A stretch of 26,839 bases of DNA, taken from the NCBI GenBank assembly GCA_041477815.1, contig JBGOUV010000036.1, positions 1 to 26,839 of the forward strand, written 5' to 3'. The first letter of the stretch is position 1. Every line of letters starts with the position of its first letter. The stretch is from JBGOUV01 sp041477815 (lineage in GTDB: Bacteria; Acidobacteriota; Terriglobia; Bryobacterales; JACQDG01). Under the pieces are notes generated by a model. The model saw only the letters and a program-made list of their open reading frames with translations, ran no database searches and was not told where the DNA came from. Shown here piece after piece: positions 23,165 to 26,839 of this stretch. Made by a program: the position numbers and the translations under genes.

Positions 23165-25843
23165 ATGATCGGCTCGACGCTCGACCACTACCGGATCGAA
23201 TCGAAGCTGGGCGAAGGCGGCATGGGTGTGGTCTACAAGGCTCGCGACCTCTCCCTGGACCGCACGGTAGCGATCAAGGTCTTGCCCCCCGACAAGGTCG
23301 CTGACCCCGCCCGCAAACAGCGCTTCGTGCAGGAGGCCAAAGCGGCCAGCGCCTTGAACCACGCCAACATTGTGACTATCTACGACATTCGCTCCCAGGA
23401 CGGGGTCGACTTCATCGTGATGGAGTGCATCGAGGGAAAGACGCTCGACGAACTGATTCCTGGCAAAGGCCTCCATCCTGCGCAGGCCCTGAAGTACGCA
23501 GTGCAAATCGCGGATGGTCTGGCCAATGCTCACGGCGCCGGCATCCTGCATCGCGACCTGAAGCCTACGAACGTGATGGTCAGCGAAGAAGGGCGGGTGA
23601 AAATCCTCGACTTCGGCTTGGCCAAGCTGCTGGAGCCGGCGGAATCCTCGGCTGAAGACCCTACCCGCACCGCGCGACCCCCGACCCAGGAGGGGACCGT
23701 GCTGGGCACCGCCGCCTACATGTCTCCCGAGCAGGCGGAGGCGCGCAAGCTCGACGGGCGCTCCGATATCTTCAGCTTCGGCTCGGTGCTCTACGAGATG
23801 GTCACCGGCCGCAAGCCGTTCACCGGGGATTCGCGGCTCTCGGTGATGTCGAAGATTCTGAACGAGAATCCGAAGCCGCCGACCGAGGTTAGCGCGACGA
23901 TTCCGGCGGACCTGGAGAAGATTATCGCGCGCTGCTTGCGGAAGGATCCGGCCCGTCGTTTTCAGAACATCGCGGATGTGAAGGTGGCGCTGGAGGACGT
24001 GCAGGAGGAGTCGGCCTCCGGCCAGCAGGCTGTCGCGACTCGGGCCCCCTTACGGTGGCGATGGGCCTGGGCCGCGCTGCTGCCGATCCTGGCGGGGGTG
24101 GGTTACCTCGGGTGGCGGGGGTGGCAAGCGTCGCAGCCCGCGGAGCCGCTGCGGGCCGTCGCGCTCACCACGTTTCCCGGCATTGAAAGGTATCCCTCCT
24201 TTTCCCCCGACGGCAACCACGTGGCGTTCACGTGGGACGGCCCCAAGCAGGACAATCCCGACATCTACGTCCAGATGATCGGCGCCGGCTCTCCCTTGCG
24301 GCTGACCACCGACGCGCGCGGAGACTACGACCCGGTGTGGTCGCCAGACGGCCGCTGGATCGCCTTCCTCCGCGGTGGTTCGCAAGCCGGCAAGAGCGAG
24401 TTGCGGCTGATTCCTCCGCTGGGCGGTCCAGACCGCCAACTGGCCGAGATCCGGGTACGCGAGGCACCCTACCCTCCTTACCTTGCCTGGTGTCCGGACA
24501 GCAACTGCCTGGTCGTCACGGATTCCCCGAGCGAGGGAAAGCCGGACGCCTTGTTCGTGGTTTCGCTCGAGACAGCGGAGAAAAAGCAGTTGACCAATCC
24601 GCAGCCCCCTGTCGGCGGCGACACCAACCCGGCGGCTTCTCCCGATGGCCGATCGCTGGTTTTCCGCCGGAACGTTGCAAACCTCGGTGAGCTTTACTGG
24701 CTTCCGCTGGGAAAGGGCCCGGCGTCAGGAGCGTCCGCTGCTCCCGCCGGCCTGACGCCCGGCGGCGAGCCCAGGCGCCTCACGCTTCCCGCCCTGGATG
24801 CCGCGCAACCGGCGTGGATGCCCGATGGCAAGGAGATTCTCTTTTCCGCCAAGGGAAGTCTTTGGAGGCTGGCCGTCGCAGGCGAAAAACCAGGCGAAAC
24901 CCCGCCGACACGGCTTCCCTTCGTGGGCGAGGATGGGTTGATGCCGGTGGTTTCACGCCCTCAGCCCGGCAGGCCGTCTCGGCTGGTCTACGTTCGCAGC
25001 TTGCGCGACGTTAACATTTGGCGCGTCGAGACCTCCGCTCCCGGGGCGCCCGCCTCGTCTCCGCCGGTCGTCGCTATCTCCGCCACGCGAATCGACTTCG
25101 ACGCCCAGTTTTCCCCCGACGGCCGCCGGGTCGCTTTTGGGTCGAGTCGCTCGGGAGAACGGGAGGCTTGGCTCGCCGATCCCGATGGCTCTAATTCCGT
25201 ACAGCTCACGTCCCTGGGTGCTCCAGACACGGGCACCCCTGCCTGGTCTCCCGACGGCCAGAGGATTGCGTTCGATTCCAATCTCGAAGGGCAAGTGGAG
25301 ATCTATGTGATCTCCGCTTCGGGCGGCAAGCCTCGTCGCCTCACGTTTCACCCGGCCAACGACCTTGTCCCCAGCTTCTCCCGGGACGGCCAGTGGATCT
25401 ATTTCGGCTCGAACCGAACCGGAGCATATCAGATTTGGAAGATCCCGGCCTCGGGCGGAGAGGCCGTCCAGGTGACGCACAACGGCGGGTTCGTGGCCTT
25501 CGAGTCGCCGGATGGCGCCTATGTCTACTACAATCAGACTGCGGGTTCGCCGAGTGCCCTGTGGCGCCTCCCGACCTCTGGTGGCCAGCCCGTCAAGATA
25601 CTGGAGGGAGTCGTTTCCCGGGCCTTCTCGGTGATCAAAAGCGGCATCTACTACGTCGACCAGCCCGCGGGCGAAGCCCGACTTCAATTCTTCGACTTCT
25701 CCACCGGCCGGTCCTCGACTGTGGCTCGTAACCTCGGTCGGACTGCGTCCGGTCTGTCCGCCTCTCCAGACGGCCACACGATCCTCTATTCCCGGACGGA
25801 CTCCTCCGTCGACGACCTGATGCTGGTGGAAAACTTCCGGTGA
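23165..25843 (+). CDS. Ser/Thr protein kinase with TolB/PD40 beta-propeller
   Basis: An 892-residue membrane kinase of the type multiplied in Acidobacteriota. The kinase domain (about 9-275) is complete: LGEGGMGVVYKA, VAIK with Lys38, HRDLKPTNVM with Asp131, DFGLAKL with Asp149, and GTAAYMSPEQA. One membrane span near 300-318 (WAWAALLPILAGVGYLGW) leads to an extracytoplasmic C-terminal half with about nine PD40 blades, each marked by SPDG or close variants (SFSPDGNHVAF, VWSPDGRWIAF, AWSPDGQRIAF, SFSRDGQWIYF, SASPDGHTILY). The propeller probably binds a ligand or protein and controls the kinase; the signal is unknown. It is a single gene with its own promoter, and converges with hemQ, nine bases apart. 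Confidence 0.95.
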   Translation: MIGSTLDHYRIESKLGEGGMGVVYKARDLSLDRTVAIKVLPPDKVADPARKQRFVQEAKAASALNHANIVTIYDIRSQDGVDFIVMECIEGKTLDELIPGKGLHPAQALKYAVQIADGLANAHGAGILHRDLKPTNVMVSEEGRVKILDFGLAKLLEPAESSAEDPTRTARPPTQEGTVLGTAAYMSPEQAEARKLDGRSDIFSFGSVLYEMVTGRKPFTGDSRLSVMSKILNENPKPPTEVSATIPADLEKIIARCLRKDPARRFQNIADVKVALEDVQEESASGQQAVATRAPLRWRWAWAALLPILAGVGYLGWRGWQASQPAEPLRAVALTTFPGIERYPSFSPDGNHVAFTWDGPKQDNPDIYVQMIGAGSPLRLTTDARGDYDPVWSPDGRWIAFLRGGSQAGKSELRLIPPLGGPDRQLAEIRVREAPYPPYLAWCPDSNCLVVTDSPSEGKPDALFVVSLETAEKKQLTNPQPPVGGDTNPAASPDGRSLVFRRNVANLGELYWLPLGKGPASGASAAPAGLTPGGEPRRLTLPALDAAQPAWMPDGKEILFSAKGSLWRLAVAGEKPGETPPTRLPFVGEDGLMPVVSRPQPGRPSRLVYVRSLRDVNIWRVETSAPGAPASSPPVVAISATRIDFDAQFSPDGRRVAFGSSRSGEREAWLADPDGSNSVQLTSLGAPDTGTPAWSPDGQRIAFDSNLEGQVEIYVISASGGKPRRLTFHPANDLVPSFSRDGQWIYFGSNRTGAYQIWKIPASGGEAVQVTHNGGFVAFESPDGAYVYYNQTAGSPSALWRLPTSGGQPVKILEGVVSRAFSVIKSGIYYVDQPAGEARLQFFDFSTGRSSTVARNLGRTASGLSASPDGHTILYSRTDSSVDDLMLVENFR

Positions 25844-25852
25844 GGCCGGCGA

Positions 25853-26563
25853 CTACCCCAGGCTGGCGATCATCCCATCAACCGACTGGTGGATGCAGGT
25901 GAAGATCGGCGTATCCCGCTGCGTGTACCGGCTGGCGTCGGTCTCCCGCAGCTCCATAACCAGGTCCACGAAGTCCTCCGGGTAGTCGCTCTCGAAGGCC
26001 ACCACGAACTCCTGGTCGTCGAGGCCAAACGAGTACGTCGTATTCAGCTTCACCCGCGGGTACTTGTGTCCCACGGCGATGTGCTCGTTCATCATGCCCT
26101 GGCGCGCCGGCATGTTTAACCGGTACCAGTCCCTTTGCTTGACGAAAGGATAGATGAAGAGATACTTGTGCTTTCCCGGAACGAGCGTGCCCCGCGAGTC
26201 GGCCTGGCCCTCGTGGACGTGCTCCATGACGTAAGTGGACCGCTTGGTCATCGACAGGAAGCTGTGCGAGGTCCGCAGGTACTTCCCCAGGCCCGTACTC
26301 GACATCTCGGTCGACATCTGCTGCAGGTCTTCGAGCGTGTAGCAGATCCGCCACAAGAGGATGTCCGCATCGGCCCGGAGTCCCACCATCGTGTAGGGCA
26401 GAATCCACATCTCTCCCGGCCGCAGCCATCCCGTCAGCGCGCGGCACAGCTCTTCCCGATCCTTCTGCTTCTGCTCCTCCGGCAGCACGCGCCACGCCGG
26501 ATCCAGCTTGTACGCCGTGAAAGCCACCATCTGACGGCGCGGAGAATCGTTGGTCTGCGACAT
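25853..26563 (-). CDS. hemQ: HemQ-type coproheme decarboxylase (chlorite dismutase family)
   Basis: A 236-residue member of the chlorite dismutase family; the HemQ branch decarboxylates iron-coproporphyrin III to haem b. Marks are MVAFTAYKLDPAWRVLP, TMVGLRADADILLWR, TYVMEHVHEG, the YPFVKQRDWYRL segment with the Tyr expected to act in the reaction, MMNEHIAVGHKYPRV with the expected axial His, and SFGLDDQEFVVAFESDYPEDF with RYTQRDTPIFTCI near the end. Assignment to HemQ rather than true chlorite dismutase rests on overall pattern and setting. ATG 26563 is preferred; a TTG two codons upstream is possible. No ribosome site is visible, and TAAGAT lies six bases upstream. No other coproporphyrin-pathway gene is in the window. 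Confidence 0.92.
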   Translation of the reverse strand: MSQTNDSPRRQMVAFTAYKLDPAWRVLPEEQKQKDREELCRALTGWLRPGEMWILPYTMVGLRADADILLWRICYTLEDLQQMSTEMSSTGLGKYLRTSHSFLSMTKRSTYVMEHVHEGQADSRGTLVPGKHKYLFIYPFVKQRDWYRLNMPARQGMMNEHIAVGHKYPRVKLNTTYSFGLDDQEFVVAFESDYPEDFVDLVMELRETDASRYTQRDTPIFTCIHQSVDGMIASLG

Positions 26564-26577
26564 AATCAAATCTTATC
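26564..26577. promoter_or_regulatory. 14-base gap between divergent start codons
   Basis: The ATGs of hemQ (minus, 26563) and the glycosyltransferase (plus, 26578) are separated by 14 bases. The gap contains TAAGAT on the minus strand (26575-26570), and the CATAAT just left of it (26561-26566) could serve the plus strand. As at nth/uma2, there is no room for leaders with ribosome sites, so leaderless starts are likely on one or both sides. Confidence 0.4.
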
Positions 26578-26839
26578 ATGATCGGATTGGGCGCCATTCT
26601 CCTGTTGGTCGTCGCCGTCTACGGCCAGACCGTCGCTTTCCCGTTTCACTTCGACGACTACGCCCTCCTCGCCGATCCCGTCCTCACCTCCCCGGACGGC
26701 TGGTGGCAGGTCTTCCGCTTCGACCAAACCCGTCCCCTGACCTGGCTCAGTTTCTGGCTGAACTACCGCCTCGGGGCTACCAACCCCTGGACCTACCATG
26801 CCCTCAACGTGGCACTTCACCTGGCCGCCACGGCCGCGG
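26578..26839 (+). CDS. N-terminus of a GT-C-type membrane glycosyltransferase (cut by edge)
   Basis: 87 codons from ATG 26578, open to the window end. It begins with a membrane helix (MIGLGAILLLVVAVYGQTVA), followed by FPFHFDDYALLADP, where the Asp pair after the first span is typical of GT-C (PMT/ArnT-like) transferases, then RPLTWLSFWLNYRLGA and WTYHALNVALHLAA. This start matches the many bacterial proteins with a PMT-like membrane half and C-terminal TPR repeats. The sugar donor and target cannot be told from this fragment. Confidence 0.75.
   Translation, partial: MIGLGAILLLVVAVYGQTVAFPFHFDDYALLADPVLTSPDGWWQVFRFDQTRPLTWLSFWLNYRLGATNPWTYHALNVALHLAATAA

Overview
The window (about 65% G+C, no rRNA, tRNA or CRISPR seen) looks like chromosome from an Acidobacteriota of the Solibacter/Bryobacter kind. 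The reasons are a cytochrome-type DUF1549/DUF1553 protein paired with a DUF1501 protein, two membrane-anchored Ser/Thr kinases (one with a TolB/PD40 propeller), the remains of a protein with the Solibacter-type C-terminal domain (TIGR03437-like), HemQ, Uma2, DUF29 and PIN-family genes. This is inference from gene content, not a database match.

Layout. 1-1837 (-): aroA (EPSP synthase) overlapping riboflavin synthase, which runs off the left edge. 2115-4354: a doubtful small ORF, then a minus-strand set of a membrane protein (frameshifted), a small antitoxin-like protein and a PIN toxin (frameshifted), each overlapping the next. 4532-8501 (+): a secreted haem-motif DUF1549/DUF1553 protein and a DUF1501 protein. 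8490-8599: a pair of dispersed-type repeats that supply the stop codons of the two converging genes. 8591-15102 (-): a cassette of Ser/Thr kinase, VgrG spike protein, a protein with Asp-rich repeats, and two diverged paralogues of an unrecognised family. 15099-16022 (-): a decayed kelch/TIGR03437-like pseudogene that carries an 89-bp MITE-like insertion with 18-bp terminal inverted repeats and an 8-bp target duplication. 16107-17212 (+): two overlapping response regulators without a sensor kinase. 17213-17879: gene-free, with a predicted three-way-junction RNA fold. 17880-19181: a small secreted protein, a promoter, a haemerythrin lacking one expected iron ligand, and a terminator. 19427-19519: three GCAAATTTGC palindromes. 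19555-21371 (-): O-acetylhomoserine sulfhydrylase overlapping a CoA-binding protein. 21411-23063: a frameshifted DUF29 gene, endonuclease III and a Uma2 nuclease, the last two diverging from an 18-bp gap. 23165-25843 (+): kinase with PD40 propeller. 25853-26563 (-): HemQ. 26578-end (+): start of a GT-C-type membrane glycosyltransferase.

The most interesting parts are the kinase-VgrG cassette with its unrecognised proteins, the MITE-like element, the structured region at 17345-17451, and the divergent start sites that look leaderless. Three otherwise good genes (PIN, membrane protein, DUF29) are each broken by one indel in a run of 2-3 identical bases. This may be real decay or a consensus error, and it matters for anyone using the annotation.
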